IMG/VR virus record: IMGVR_UViG_3300031999_000216
Coordinates: 1 to 22,285 of that record
From: a virus
Length of the DNA: 22,285 nt
Direction: 5' to 3' (one strand)
The translations under genes were made by a program, and so were the position numbers. Shown in pieces: positions 1 through 5,897 of the stretch; the stretch's first letter is position 1; every line of letters starts with the position of its first letter. Below the pieces are notes generated by a model that was not told the origin of the DNA, did not search any database, and saw only the letters and a program-made list of their open reading frames with translations.

Positions 1-627
1 AAGAGCGCCGGCAAGCTGACGTTTGTCAGGCTGGAGCAGGAAATAGGCAGCTCGCCGGCCCGCAAGGCCGGGCCGAAATCTTTGAAACCTTTGAAGGATC
101 GGAAGGCGGCGCTCGATGCCAAGCGATTGAGCCAGGTCCTGATCGATTTGAAAGAGAAGGTCGAGAAAACGTCCGTCGGGAATATCACTTACGACGATAA
201 GGCCACGATGGTGATGGCTATGGTCGCATATGAGGGCAACTGCTCGATAGGCTACGAAATCGAAGGGGGTCTCGATAAGGAGATTGCCCGGCTTGCCGAT
301 GATAAGGACCGCGGGCGGGCCTTCGACCAGGCCCTGGAATATTTGTGGCGATCGTTCAAGCCGACGCTGAAACAGTCGCTGACGTACGCGGGGCCGATCG
401 AGCAGACGCCGAAGCAGTATATCAAGAATGCCGAGCGGATCGCCGGGCTAATCGGGGCGGACCTGAAGGCGATGTTTGCTGATGTCTCGAAACAGAAGGG
501 ATTTACCGAGCCCAAGAGCTGGAAGGCCCTGGCCGCCGATGGGACCGAGAAGAATGTAAAAGACAAAAAGAAAAAAGGCAAAAAAATATCAGCCACAGAG
601 GACACAGAGGTCACAGAGAATGGCTAA
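1..627 (+). CDS. Unknown protein, 5'-truncated by window edge
   Basis: The reading frame is open from the first base to the TAA at 625-627, so this is the C-terminal 208 residues of a longer protein. A TTG at 82 is a possible start, but nothing marks it as the real one. The visible part is charged and mostly helical, with no signal peptide or membrane segment. A KDKKKKGKK cluster lies near the end. The last residues (ATEDTEVTEN) are encoded by an interspersed repeat at 591-620 that has been absorbed into the 3' end. The stop overlaps the next gene by 8 bases. I do not recognise the family. A ParB-like or other phage DNA-binding protein would fit the place upstream of the terminase, but no diagnostic motif is visible. 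Confidence 0.75.
   Translation, partial: KSAGKLTFVRLEQEIGSSPARKAGPKSLKPLKDRKAALDAKRLSQVLIDLKEKVEKTSVGNITYDDKATMVMAMVAYEGNCSIGYEIEGGLDKEIARLADDKDRGRAFDQALEYLWRSFKPTLKQSLTYAGPIEQTPKQYIKNAERIAGLIGADLKAMFADVSKQKGFTEPKSWKALAADGTEKNVKDKKKKGKKISATEDTEVTENG
591..620 (+). repeat. AGCCACAGAGG-family repeat, copy 1
   Basis: This 30-bp unit is built from ACAGAGG-type submotifs, and near-identical units lie at 1197-1224 (inverted), 4409-4438 and 4715-4744. This copy codes the C-terminus of the upstream gene. It also holds an AGAGG nine bases before the ATG at 620, so it supplies the likely translation start of the next ORF. Confidence 0.9.
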
Positions 628-955
628 GAAACAAATATTACAGGTACGGATATGTGAAGCAAAACCAAATAAGATGTTCACGGAATTGCAGACGAGTTTA
701 ATTCGTTTCTTGATTTATAACCAGGCTATCAAATGTGCGCGGTGTGGGAAAAAGAAGAAACGAATGTGGACAATGCTGTGCCAATTCCGGGCACAGAACT
801 TCGGTAATTTATTACTCGATGATGGCGGCATGTCGTTCGCACCGCTAACTCCCGTTTGCGACGATCATCCGGTGGGGCCAGATAAGTATAAAGAGGCAAA
901 AGTAAAAAAAGAGGCCGACCCGTGCTCGAACTGTCCCGAAGAATGCGAGATTTGA
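620..955 (+). CDS. Small hypothetical protein with CxxC motifs
   Basis: A 111-residue ORF that I do not recognise. It has one cysteine pair (CARCGKKKK, residues 40-48) and a second cysteine group at the C-terminus (CSNCPEEC, about residues 102-109), which suggests a metal-binding or redox protein. There is no membrane segment. Its ATG overlaps the end of the upstream gene, and the only Shine-Dalgarno-like sequence is the AGAGG in the repeat just before it. Base composition is poorer in GC than the terminase genes. Together with the next small ORF it lies between inverted copies of the AGCCACAGAGG repeat, which looks like a moron-type cassette. Function unknown. Confidence 0.65.
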   Translation: MAKKQILQVRICEAKPNKMFTELQTSLIRFLIYNQAIKCARCGKKKKRMWTMLCQFRAQNFGNLLLDDGGMSFAPLTPVCDDHPVGPDKYKEAKVKKEADPCSNCPEECEI

Positions 956-959
956 AAAT

Positions 960-982
960 ATCTGTGAAAATCTGTGGTTAAA
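960..982 (-). repeat. GATTACGCAGATTAA-family repeat, inverted copy
   Basis: Two ATCTGTG submotifs followed by GTTAAA. Read on the minus strand it resembles the longer copy at 4962-5000. It lies just after the stop of the 620-955 ORF and runs directly into a 7-bp array. Confidence 0.6.
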
Positions 983-1002
983 ATTTGAGATTTGAAATTT
1001 GA
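983..1002 (+). repeat. 7-bp periodic array (ATTTGAG type)
   Basis: Three near-copies of ATTTGAR in 20 bases. About sixteen arrays of this family occur in the window, in both orientations, almost all between genes. Where one is read through as coding, the 7-bp period gives a 7-residue protein period (NRKSxIx). Confidence 0.85.
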
Positions 1003-1030
1003 AAAATAAAAATTCGAAAGGAGAAACAAA

Positions 1031-1192
1031 ATGGCCGAGAAAAAAGAGATTAAAAGATCGCTCGAAAGCCTTGTGAATGATTTTTTTCAGAAGCTGGCCA
1101 GGCAATTGGCGGGCTGGCTGGAACTAGGAGAATTGTATATAAAGATCATAAGTGAATATCCTCAGCAAGGATCGCCCTTGGCGTTATATTAA
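1031..1192 (+). CDS. Small hypothetical protein (53 aa)
   Basis: ATG at 1031 is preceded by a strong Shine-Dalgarno sequence (GAAAGGAG, about 8 bases upstream), which is the main support for a gene this short. The product starts MAEKKEIKRSLESLVNDFF and is a largely amphipathic helix with a hydrophobic patch (LARQLAGWLELGELYIKII) in the middle. It may be a peripheral membrane or small regulatory peptide. It lies between the zinc-motif ORF and the small terminase gene, just before the inverted AGCCACAGAGG repeat. I do not recognise the family. Confidence 0.55.
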   Translation: MAEKKEIKRSLESLVNDFFQKLARQLAGWLELGELYIKIISEYPQQGSPLALY

Positions 1193-1196
1193 AAAA

Positions 1197-1224
1197 CTCT
1201 GTGTCCTCTGTGTCCTCTGTGGCT
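1197..1224 (-). repeat. AGCCACAGAGG-family repeat, inverted copy
   Basis: The reverse complement matches the unit at 591-620 almost base for base. The two inverted copies enclose the ORFs at 620-955 and 1031-1192. It ends eight bases before the terminase small-subunit ATG. Confidence 0.9.
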
Positions 1225-1232
1225 GAAAGTCA

Positions 1233-2189
1233 ATGAAAAATCGTAAATCGTCAATCATAAATCGAAAATCCCTGACCGCCGTTGCTGTCAAGAGTCTCGG
1301 CTACGAGTGCGAGAACCTCACGGCGGCGGATGACGCCAGCGGTCTCGGCATCACCCTGGCCGGCCTGTTTAGGTACAAGAAGTATGCGAAATTGAAGGCC
1401 GCCTGGCAACGTGGGCAGTTTTTGCGGAACCTTAAGGCCCTGGCCGGGGTAGTAGAGACGGTCTCGGAGGCGGCCCGGAAACTGGAGCTTTCATCGGGGC
1501 AGGAGCTGAGGGACATTCTCGATACCGATATTGAGGCAGCCAATATATGGAACCAGACCAGGCTCGATACGAAGATCAAGGCCCGCGAGGGCCTGATTGC
1601 CGCGGCGGCCGAGGGCAACCAGGCGGCGATCCGGGCGATTGAGAACTATCTTCGAGACGACCAAAGGCCGGCGGCGGGCGGGGCGGACTTTCACAAACTG
1701 ATCCAGAAATCAGTGGCGGACCTGTTCGACGTGGACCGGCTGACCGTCCGGAACTGGACGGACCGGCACAACTGCCCGCGGAACACGGATGGAACGTTCG
1801 ACCTGGCGAGTGTTATACGCTGGTGGAAGGATTTCGAGAAGCGCAAGAGCGGCACGCACGTGGAGGCCTCCGACAAGCTGCGCGACCTGAAGGCGGAGGA
1901 AAAGAAACTCGACCTGCTCGAGCGCCAGCACAGTCTATTGGACCGCGAGGAGGTGATCGCGGGCCTGGTCGCCCGGGCCCAGAACATGGTCGCGGCGTTC
2001 AATTATAAGAGGCGGGAATTGGCTAACATGGTCCACAACCAGACTATCGAGGGCGTCGAGGACATCCTGGGCCGGTTCTTCGAGGACCTGCAGAGGCAGC
2101 AGCTGGAGGTCCCTGAGTTTCTGGAGCTGCCGGAGGCGGCGGCGGAGAGACTGAAGGAATGTTTTGAACTGCTGGGCAGCAATTTATGA
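1233..2189 (+). CDS. Terminase small subunit, Nu1-like, with N-terminal extension
   Basis: The DNA-recognition subunit of the packaging motor. Residues about 156-198 match the winged-helix domain of lambda gpNu1: SVADLFDVDRLTVRNWT, then DGTFDLASVIRWW. A charged helix (about 204-240) and a long C-terminal helical part for binding the large subunit follow. At 318 residues it is much longer than gpNu1 (181). The extra 150 N-terminal residues hold another helix-rich part (about 76-142, SEAARKLEL ... NYLRDD) that resembles other small-terminase DNA-binding regions. The first 13 residues (MKNRKS...) come from a 7-bp repeat array and there is no good Shine-Dalgarno site, so the true start may lie further in. 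It lies upstream of the large subunit, as in lambda, which suggests cos-type packaging. Confidence 0.85.
   Translation: MKNRKSSIINRKSLTAVAVKSLGYECENLTAADDASGLGITLAGLFRYKKYAKLKAAWQRGQFLRNLKALAGVVETVSEAARKLELSSGQELRDILDTDIEAANIWNQTRLDTKIKAREGLIAAAAEGNQAAIRAIENYLRDDQRPAAGGADFHKLIQKSVADLFDVDRLTVRNWTDRHNCPRNTDGTFDLASVIRWWKDFEKRKSGTHVEASDKLRDLKAEEKKLDLLERQHSLLDREEVIAGLVARAQNMVAAFNYKRRELANMVHNQTIEGVEDILGRFFEDLQRQQLEVPEFLELPEAAAERLKECFELLGSNL
1238..1271 (-). repeat. 7-bp periodic array at the start of the small terminase gene
   Basis: Five AATCNNA units, reverse orientation relative to 983-1002. It is translated as the first residues of the small terminase, if the ATG at 1233 is used. Confidence 0.85.
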
Positions 2190-2214
2190 ATTACGATTTA
2201 TTATTTACGAATTG
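2183..2214 (+). repeat. Degenerate 7-bp array after the small terminase gene
   Basis: ATTACGATTTATTATTTACG units overlapping the terminase stop codon. It leads straight into the TTGAAAGGCGGTGACATT leader of the next ORF. Confidence 0.6.
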
Positions 2215-2231
2215 AAAGGCGGTGACATTAA

Positions 2232-2471
2232 ATGGGTTATCGATATGGTTCGAAAAAATATTGTAAAAAAATAGATCATAACGTTGAAAAACTACGCAAA
2301 TCCGCAAAAATATTACGAAAAGCTGTAGAACAGGATGACCCAAATCCTATAGGGAAAACAATGTTGGGGATTCTCGATTTGCTCGTTGAGTTAGAACAAA
2401 TTGTTAAGGACGAAATCAAATCTCAAGACGATTCAGATAATCGAAAATTGAAAATCGCAAATCGTAAATGA
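2232..2471 (+). CDS. Small hypothetical protein between terminase genes
   Basis: A 79-residue ORF with ATG at 2232 behind GAAAGGCGGTGAC, a reasonable ribosome binding site. The product is basic at the N-terminus (MGYRYGSKKYCKK) and then forms a predicted helical stretch (about residues 18-66) with heptad-like leucines, possibly a coiled coil. The C-terminal NRKLKIANRK is the translation of a 7-bp repeat array. Codon use is AT-rich, unlike the terminase genes on both sides. The 18 bases upstream of the start are identical to those before the ORF at 4478, so the two may be cassettes of common origin. No family recognised; moron-like position. Confidence 0.6.
   Translation: MGYRYGSKKYCKKIDHNVEKLRKSAKILRKAVEQDDPNPIGKTMLGILDLLVELEQIVKDEIKSQDDSDNRKLKIANRK
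2439..2468 (-). repeat. 7-bp periodic array
   Basis: Four AATCGNA-type units. It codes the last ten residues of the 2232-2471 ORF. Confidence 0.8.
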
Positions 2472-2475
2472 CAAA

Positions 2476-4410
2476 ATGGTCGCTATAAATCAAAAATCGC
2501 AAATCGAAAATCGTAAATGGCACGTTCTTCCCCTTCAGCCGGAAGAGCGGGACATCCTCCGGCCCCGCCAGCGGCCGTCGCTGGTGGACTGGATGGAGGC
2601 CAATTACTTACTGGTCGGGGGCACCTCGGCGATCGAGGGCCCGTGGTCGAGGGAATATACGCCTTATTTCGTGCCGATCGGCGAGTGGTTCAGCGATACG
2701 ACTACGCGGGAGATATGGATCCTTGCCTGCGCGCAGTCGGGCAAAACGACGTTCGGCACGGGCGCCAACGGGTATATAGTCGAATGCTCGCCCGGCCCGA
2801 CGCTGCTGATAATGCCGACCAAGGACGATGTGAAGAACCGGGTCGAGAGCCGGATCCGGCCGATGTTCGCGGCCAACGAGGACCTGCTTCGCCATTGCGG
2901 CGGCCGGGTTCGGAATATCTATATCGGCAAGCAGACGGTTTTCGATAATATGATCCAGTACATCGGATGGCCGACTACACCGCAGGCGCTCGCCGATAAG
3001 CCGTGCTGCTATATTATCGCCGATGAGACGGGCAAATACCCGCCGTTCGTCGGGGTCGAGGCCGACCCGATCTCGCTAATGAGAAAACGGCAGAGATGGT
3101 TCAAGGGCCGGAGCAAGCTGCTGGGAATGTCCACGCCCGTCACTGTCGACGATATGACGGACCAGGAATGGTCGCGCGGTGACTGCTGCCAGTGGTGGGT
3201 CGCCTGCCCGCACTGCCATAAGTGGCACCAGGTAGAATGGGAGAATGTGCTGATCGATCGCAAAGAGGACAATACATGGTACGCCGAGAGCGCTTACGAC
3301 CGGGGCGACCGGGCCCGGTACGTATGCCCGCAGTGCAAAGGCCACTGGAACGAGGAGGACCGCTGGCGGGCGGTGCGGGGCGGCAGGTACGTGCCGGGCG
3401 ACTGCCGGCTGGATGAGGATGGGCGGCTGATCGGCCAGGTGAGGCCGACAAGCTACCGGAGCTGCCGGATCCACGCCCTGATGCTGCACCCGATGGTCGA
3501 GACGGTCAATAGCCTCGTGGTCGAGTTCGTCCGGGCCCAGAAGGCAAAGGCGATGGGCAATATCCAGCCTTTGAAGGACTTTTGGAACTCCCAGTTGGCC
3601 CGGCCGTGGCGGGAGGATAAGGCGACTACTGATATCGAGGTCCTGAAAAGGCACATCGGCAAATACCCGGCGATGAAGGTCCCGGTGGGCGTTCAGATGA
3701 TCACGGTGGGCCTGGACGTCCAGCTGGACCACGTTTATATGCGTGCGATCGGCTGGGGTTATTTGGGCGAGTTCTGGAGCATATTCGACGCCCGGATCGA
3801 GACGGGGCCGACAGAGCGGGTGGAGAATTTGGAAAAGCTGATCCCGTACCTGGTCATGCGGTTCGAATTGATGGAGGATGCCGACAAGGTCATGCGGATC
3901 GCACTATCGGCAATCGACCGGCAGTACAACGCCGATGCGGTGGATGCGTTCTGCGTCCGGTGCGCGGCGGCCGCGCCGATCATACCGGTAATGGGCGATG
4001 ACAAGCTGGCCAAGCAGACCTGGACGGTGGGCAAAACGGCGGGCGGAAGATTGAAGCTGTACCGCCTAAATGTCACCGCCTATAAGGACGCCCTGCACCG
4101 CGGCTATTTCGAGTCGGCCGTTCCCGGCGCCGGGTACGGCCACCTTCACGCGGGCACGGATTACGCGGTGATGGAGCAATTGACTTCGGAAAAGAAGATC
4201 ATCGAGCGGCACGGTGACCGGATAAAGTGGATCGGGTGGGTCCCGAAAAAGCCGGGCCTTGCCAACCACTACTGGGACTGCGACGTTTACGCCCGGGCGG
4301 CGGCGGACATCGCGGGCGTGTGGAACCTGCCGGACCCGTCGGCGGCGAAGATCGAGATCGGCCCGTTCGGCCGGCCGGTGGAACGAAAGGCGATAAGGAC
4401 GAAGTATTAG
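2476..4410 (+). CDS. Phage terminase large subunit, GpA family
   Basis: ATPase and nuclease that translocates and cuts phage DNA. The 644-residue length matches lambda gpA (641). Walker A is AQSGKT at residues 86-91 and Walker B is CYIIADET at 178-185. Two CxxC pairs (CPHC at 244-247, CPQC at 284-287) form the zinc-binding insert typical of GpA proteins. The C-terminal half holds the nuclease domain (GLDVQLDHVYMRAIGWG and the AIDRQYNADAV region). The first 15 residues (MVAINQKSQIENRKW) come from a 7-bp repeat array and lack a clear Shine-Dalgarno site, so the native start may be somewhat downstream. GpA enzymes normally work with Nu1-type small subunits, as found upstream. Confidence 0.95.
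   Translation: MVAINQKSQIENRKWHVLPLQPEERDILRPRQRPSLVDWMEANYLLVGGTSAIEGPWSREYTPYFVPIGEWFSDTTTREIWILACAQSGKTTFGTGANGYIVECSPGPTLLIMPTKDDVKNRVESRIRPMFAANEDLLRHCGGRVRNIYIGKQTVFDNMIQYIGWPTTPQALADKPCCYIIADETGKYPPFVGVEADPISLMRKRQRWFKGRSKLLGMSTPVTVDDMTDQEWSRGDCCQWWVACPHCHKWHQVEWENVLIDRKEDNTWYAESAYDRGDRARYVCPQCKGHWNEEDRWRAVRGGRYVPGDCRLDEDGRLIGQVRPTSYRSCRIHALMLHPMVETVNSLVVEFVRAQKAKAMGNIQPLKDFWNSQLARPWREDKATTDIEVLKRHIGKYPAMKVPVGVQMITVGLDVQLDHVYMRAIGWGYLGEFWSIFDARIETGPTERVENLEKLIPYLVMRFELMEDADKVMRIALSAIDRQYNADAVDAFCVRCAAAAPIIPVMGDDKLAKQTWTVGKTAGGRLKLYRLNVTAYKDALHRGYFESAVPGAGYGHLHAGTDYAVMEQLTSEKKIIERHGDRIKWIGWVPKKPGLANHYWDCDVYARAAADIAGVWNLPDPSAAKIEIGPFGRPVERKAIRTKY
2487..2518 (-). repeat. 7-bp periodic array at the start of the large terminase gene
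   Basis: Four AAATCGNA-type units that are translated as NQKSQIENRK at the terminase N-terminus. Confidence 0.85.
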
Positions 4411-4438
4411 CCACAGAGGGCACAGAGGTCACAGAGAA
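4409..4438 (+). repeat. AGCCACAGAGG-family repeat, copy 3
   Basis: Begins inside the terminase stop codon. It forms a direct pair with 4715-4744 around the 4478-4690 ORF. Confidence 0.9.
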
Positions 4439-4441
4439 AAA

Positions 4442-4461
4442 GATTTGAGATTTGAGATTTG
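4442..4461 (+). repeat. 7-bp periodic array
   Basis: Three ATTTGAG units directly after the AGCCACAGAGG repeat and directly before the AAAGGCGGTGAC ribosome binding site of the 4478 ORF. Confidence 0.85.
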
Positions 4462-4477
4462 AAAGGCGGTGACATTG

Positions 4478-4690
4478 ATGGAATGGAATATAAGCAAAAA
4501 ATGGGACCTCGGCATTTACTATATGGGGTTCAGGTACGGGCTGATCGGCTACGCGGTTCAGGACAGGCCCTTATTTCTCCAGGTTGACTTATACATACTG
4601 CCGTTCTTTTGCCTGCAATTTTTCAAGATCAAGAAAGGTGATCGGGAAATATACGAGCACGCGAAAAAATACTGGAACTCAGGGAAATAA
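4478..4690 (+). CDS. Small hypothetical protein, aromatic-rich
   Basis: ATG at 4478 is chosen over an in-frame GTG at 4469 because AAAGGCGGTG ends about seven bases before it, and the same leader precedes the 2232 ORF. The 70-residue product is rich in Tyr, Phe and Trp (MEWNISKKWDLGIYYMGFRY...) with a hydrophobic central segment (LFLQVDLYILPFFCLQFF, about residues 31-48). That segment could be membrane-associated, although it contains Asp and Gln. The gene lies between direct AGCCACAGAGG repeats downstream of the terminase and is AT-rich compared with its neighbours. No family recognised; likely a moron. Confidence 0.6.
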   Translation: MEWNISKKWDLGIYYMGFRYGLIGYAVQDRPLFLQVDLYILPFFCLQFFKIKKGDREIYEHAKKYWNSGK

Positions 4691-4692
4691 AA

Positions 4693-4708
4693 GGATTTGA
4701 GATTTGAG
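4693..4708 (+). repeat. 7-bp periodic array (short)
   Basis: Two ATTTGAG units just after the stop of the 4478 ORF. Confidence 0.75.
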
Positions 4709-4714
4709 AATGGT

Positions 4715-4744
4715 AGCCACAGAGGACACAGAGGACACATAGAA
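4715..4744 (+). repeat. AGCCACAGAGG-family repeat, copy 4
   Basis: Its second AGAGG (4730-4734) lies ten bases before the ATG at 4745, so this copy appears to supply the ribosome binding site of the next ORF, as copy 1 does for the 620 ORF. Confidence 0.85.
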
Positions 4745-4936
4745 ATGAATAGAAATGAAAAACAGCAGAGGTTTTTCAAGGCCAGAGCTATCAAATTTAA
4801 CCGGAAACTTAATTTTATGGGCGAAAAGGTTTTAGAGCCGGCCAACTTTTCAAAATTGATGATTGAGGGGAAATGCCTGCTGACGTTTATAGCAATTGAT
4901 TGCTTAAACAGGAAAACGACAAGAACGAAGTATTGA
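4745..4936 (+). CDS. Small hypothetical protein (63 aa)
   Basis: The frame is open from 4697, but the upstream part is only repeat sequence (HRGHRGH), so ATG 4745 (MNRNEKQQRFFKARAIKF) is preferred. The product is basic with a short hydrophobic stretch (LLTFIAIDCL) near the end. Its last codons and stop (ACGAAGTATTGA, ending RTKY) nearly repeat the 3' end of the large terminase gene (GACGAAGTATTAG, also ending RTKY). This may mean the cassette carries a copy of its insertion target. AT-rich; family not recognised. Confidence 0.5.
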   Translation: MNRNEKQQRFFKARAIKFNRKLNFMGEKVLEPANFSKLMIEGKCLLTFIAIDCLNRKTTRTKY

Positions 4937-4961
4937 CGAGTTTCGATGTGAGCGAAGTATT

Positions 4962-5000
4962 AGCCGCGGATTACGCAGATTAACGCAGATGAACACAGAT
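4962..5000 (+). repeat. CCGCGGATTACGCAG-family repeat
   Basis: Repeated ACGCAGAT/ACACAGAT submotifs after AGCCGCGG. A related copy is at 14122-14150 and inverted fragments are at 960-982, 5253-5268 and 5533-5548. Its last bases form the first two bases of the ATG at 4999. Confidence 0.85.
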
Positions 5001-5250
5001 GATAAAAAACAGAAGAGAAATAAATCCTTCAAGCGATGTTGACAAGATTGAATGGGATTGTGTTATTTGTGATGAAAAATATAGACCAAATTTTCAATAT
5101 CATGAGTGTGACCCTAAAAAATTATCAAGATTTAACGCTGGAAAAAAAGCTGCTGAAACAAGAATTGAAAATAACGGATATTGGTTTCTGGAATTAAATT
5201 TTGCGGCCGCATTAGAGGAATGTGCTGAAATGTTCAAAGGAAGAATATAA
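4999..5250 (+). CDS. Small hypothetical protein with possible zinc motif
   Basis: An 83-residue ORF. A Cys/His cluster (CVICDEKYRPNFQYHEC, about residues 21-37) has the spacing C-x2-C-x10-H-x-C and could bind zinc. The remainder is helical and mildly acidic. The start codon lies at the end of an interspersed repeat and there is no clear Shine-Dalgarno site. Strongly AT-rich codon use contrasts with the terminase genes and points to a separate origin. Inverted fragments of the CCGCGGATTACG family lie at both ends. No family recognised. Confidence 0.55.
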   Translation: MIKNRREINPSSDVDKIEWDCVICDEKYRPNFQYHECDPKKLSRFNAGKKAAETRIENNGYWFLELNFAAALEECAEMFKGRI

Positions 5251-5252
5251 AA

Positions 5253-5268
5253 ATCAGTGTAAATCTGT
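5253..5268 (-). repeat. Inverted fragment of the CCGCGGATTACG family
   Basis: ATCAGTGTAAATCTGT. It forms an inverted pair with 4962-5000 around the 4999-5250 ORF. Confidence 0.55.
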
Positions 5269-5381
5269 ACTACAATCTTTCAACTTCTTGTTTTTTATGC
5301 GTGTTTTTTGAAACAGTCAACTGTAACCTATTTATTTGTAATATCTTATGAGTTTTTTTTCAAAAAGGAACTTTCGGCTTT

Positions 5382-5459
5382 TGTTTTTCGCCGTAGTCCG
5401 CTTTTCGCCGCCTTCACCAAAAGCTGAGGCGGTGAAAAGAAAGGCGGAGGCGAAAAACA
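5382..5459. repeat. Nested inverted repeat / large hairpin
   Basis: The outer arms are perfect 11-bp complements (TGTTTTTCGCC at 5382-5392 and GGCGAAAAACA at 5449-5459). An inner hairpin has a 13-bp stem with one G-T wobble (5401-5413 with 5427-5439) and a 13-nt loop. The left side of the outer arm is not followed by a T-run in the terminator position, so a simple terminator is unlikely. Confidence 0.7.
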
Positions 5460-5499
5460 TTCGCCGGATTCGCAAGAGCCGATCTTTGATCTTTTGGTT

Positions 5500-5526
5500 G
5501 CGGCCAAGGGCGAAGCCCGAGGCCGC
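5500..5526. repeat. GC-rich hairpin with GCGAAGC core
   Basis: GCGGCC pairs with GGCCGC, then comes an AA/GA internal loop, then GGGC-GAA-GCCC. The core GCGAAGC is known to form an exceptionally stable DNA mini-hairpin. No T-run follows. Confidence 0.7.
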
Positions 5527-5532
5527 GCTGGG

Positions 5533-5548
5533 TTAATCTGTGGTTAAA
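5533..5548 (-). repeat. Inverted fragment of the CCGCGGATTACG family
   Basis: TTAATCTGTGGTTAAA, close to the 3' half of the copy at 960-982. Confidence 0.55.
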
Positions 5549-5579
5549 TGAATAATTAAAACTTTTTGGAGTTAGAATC

Positions 5580-5897
5580 ATGGAAGATAAGAAATCGAAA
5601 AACGAAAATCGCAAGCCGGAAATCCGGTACTCGTTCCCGACGGTCAGCTCGTGCCCGCGGTGCAGGGGGACCGCGACGCGGGCGACCTCGACGCAGGGCC
5701 GAGTTCAATATCGAAAATGTATGGCCCCGGTCTGCCAGAAACGTTATACTGTTATCGGAACGGAAATAAAAAAACGAAAGGAGAAAACAGATGTCGAAAA
5801 AAACAGAGATTCAGAAAATAAAAGAATCGCCGACACCGGCGGAAAGGCGGATGGAACTAATGGCCAGCCTGGCCAGACACCCGGAGCTGACGGCTAA
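5580..5897 (+). CDS. Ogr/Delta-like zinc-finger protein (tentative)
   Basis: ATG 5580 follows a GGAG about nine bases upstream. The product has a zinc finger CPRC...CMAPVC (about residues 25-52) with C-x2-C-x18-C-x4-C spacing and a TATRATS stretch. This resembles P2 Ogr/Delta late-gene activators (C-x2-C...RTS...C-x4-C), though IS1 InsA-type zinc ribbons are an alternative. If Ogr-like, it would activate late transcription, which fits a place just before the head genes. The N-terminal KKSKNENRKPE comes from a 7-bp array. The 105-residue frame runs 107 bases into the next gene with a low-complexity tail, so the functional part may be only the first ~65 residues, or there may be a frame error. 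Confidence 0.55.
   Translation: MEDKKSKNENRKPEIRYSFPTVSSCPRCRGTATRATSTQGRVQYRKCMAPVCQKRYTVIGTEIKKRKEKTDVEKNRDSENKRIADTGGKADGTNGQPGQTPGADG
5593..5620 (-). repeat. 7-bp periodic array (degenerate)
   Basis: AAATCGAAAAACGAAAATCG units read as codons 5-14 of the zinc-finger ORF. Confidence 0.65.

Larger units (their letters stand above)
5251..5579 (+). other. Noncoding, structured intergenic region (329 bp)
   Basis: I find no credible gene. A 62-codon frame at 5348-5536 has no ribosome binding site and reads through hairpin DNA. The left half is AT-rich without clear signals. The right half holds a nested hairpin (5382-5459) and a GC-rich hairpin (5500-5526). Inverted repeat fragments with AATCTGT lie at both edges (5253-5268 and 5533-5548). 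Confidence 0.7.

Noticed and set aside
983-1002. 7-bp arrays considered as CRISPR or att sites
   Set aside because: The unit is too short, there are no unique spacers of constant length, no cas genes, and copies are scattered singly between genes.
5348-5536. 62-codon ORF in the 5251-5579 gap
   Set aside because: No ribosome binding site and its sequence is made mainly of two hairpins.
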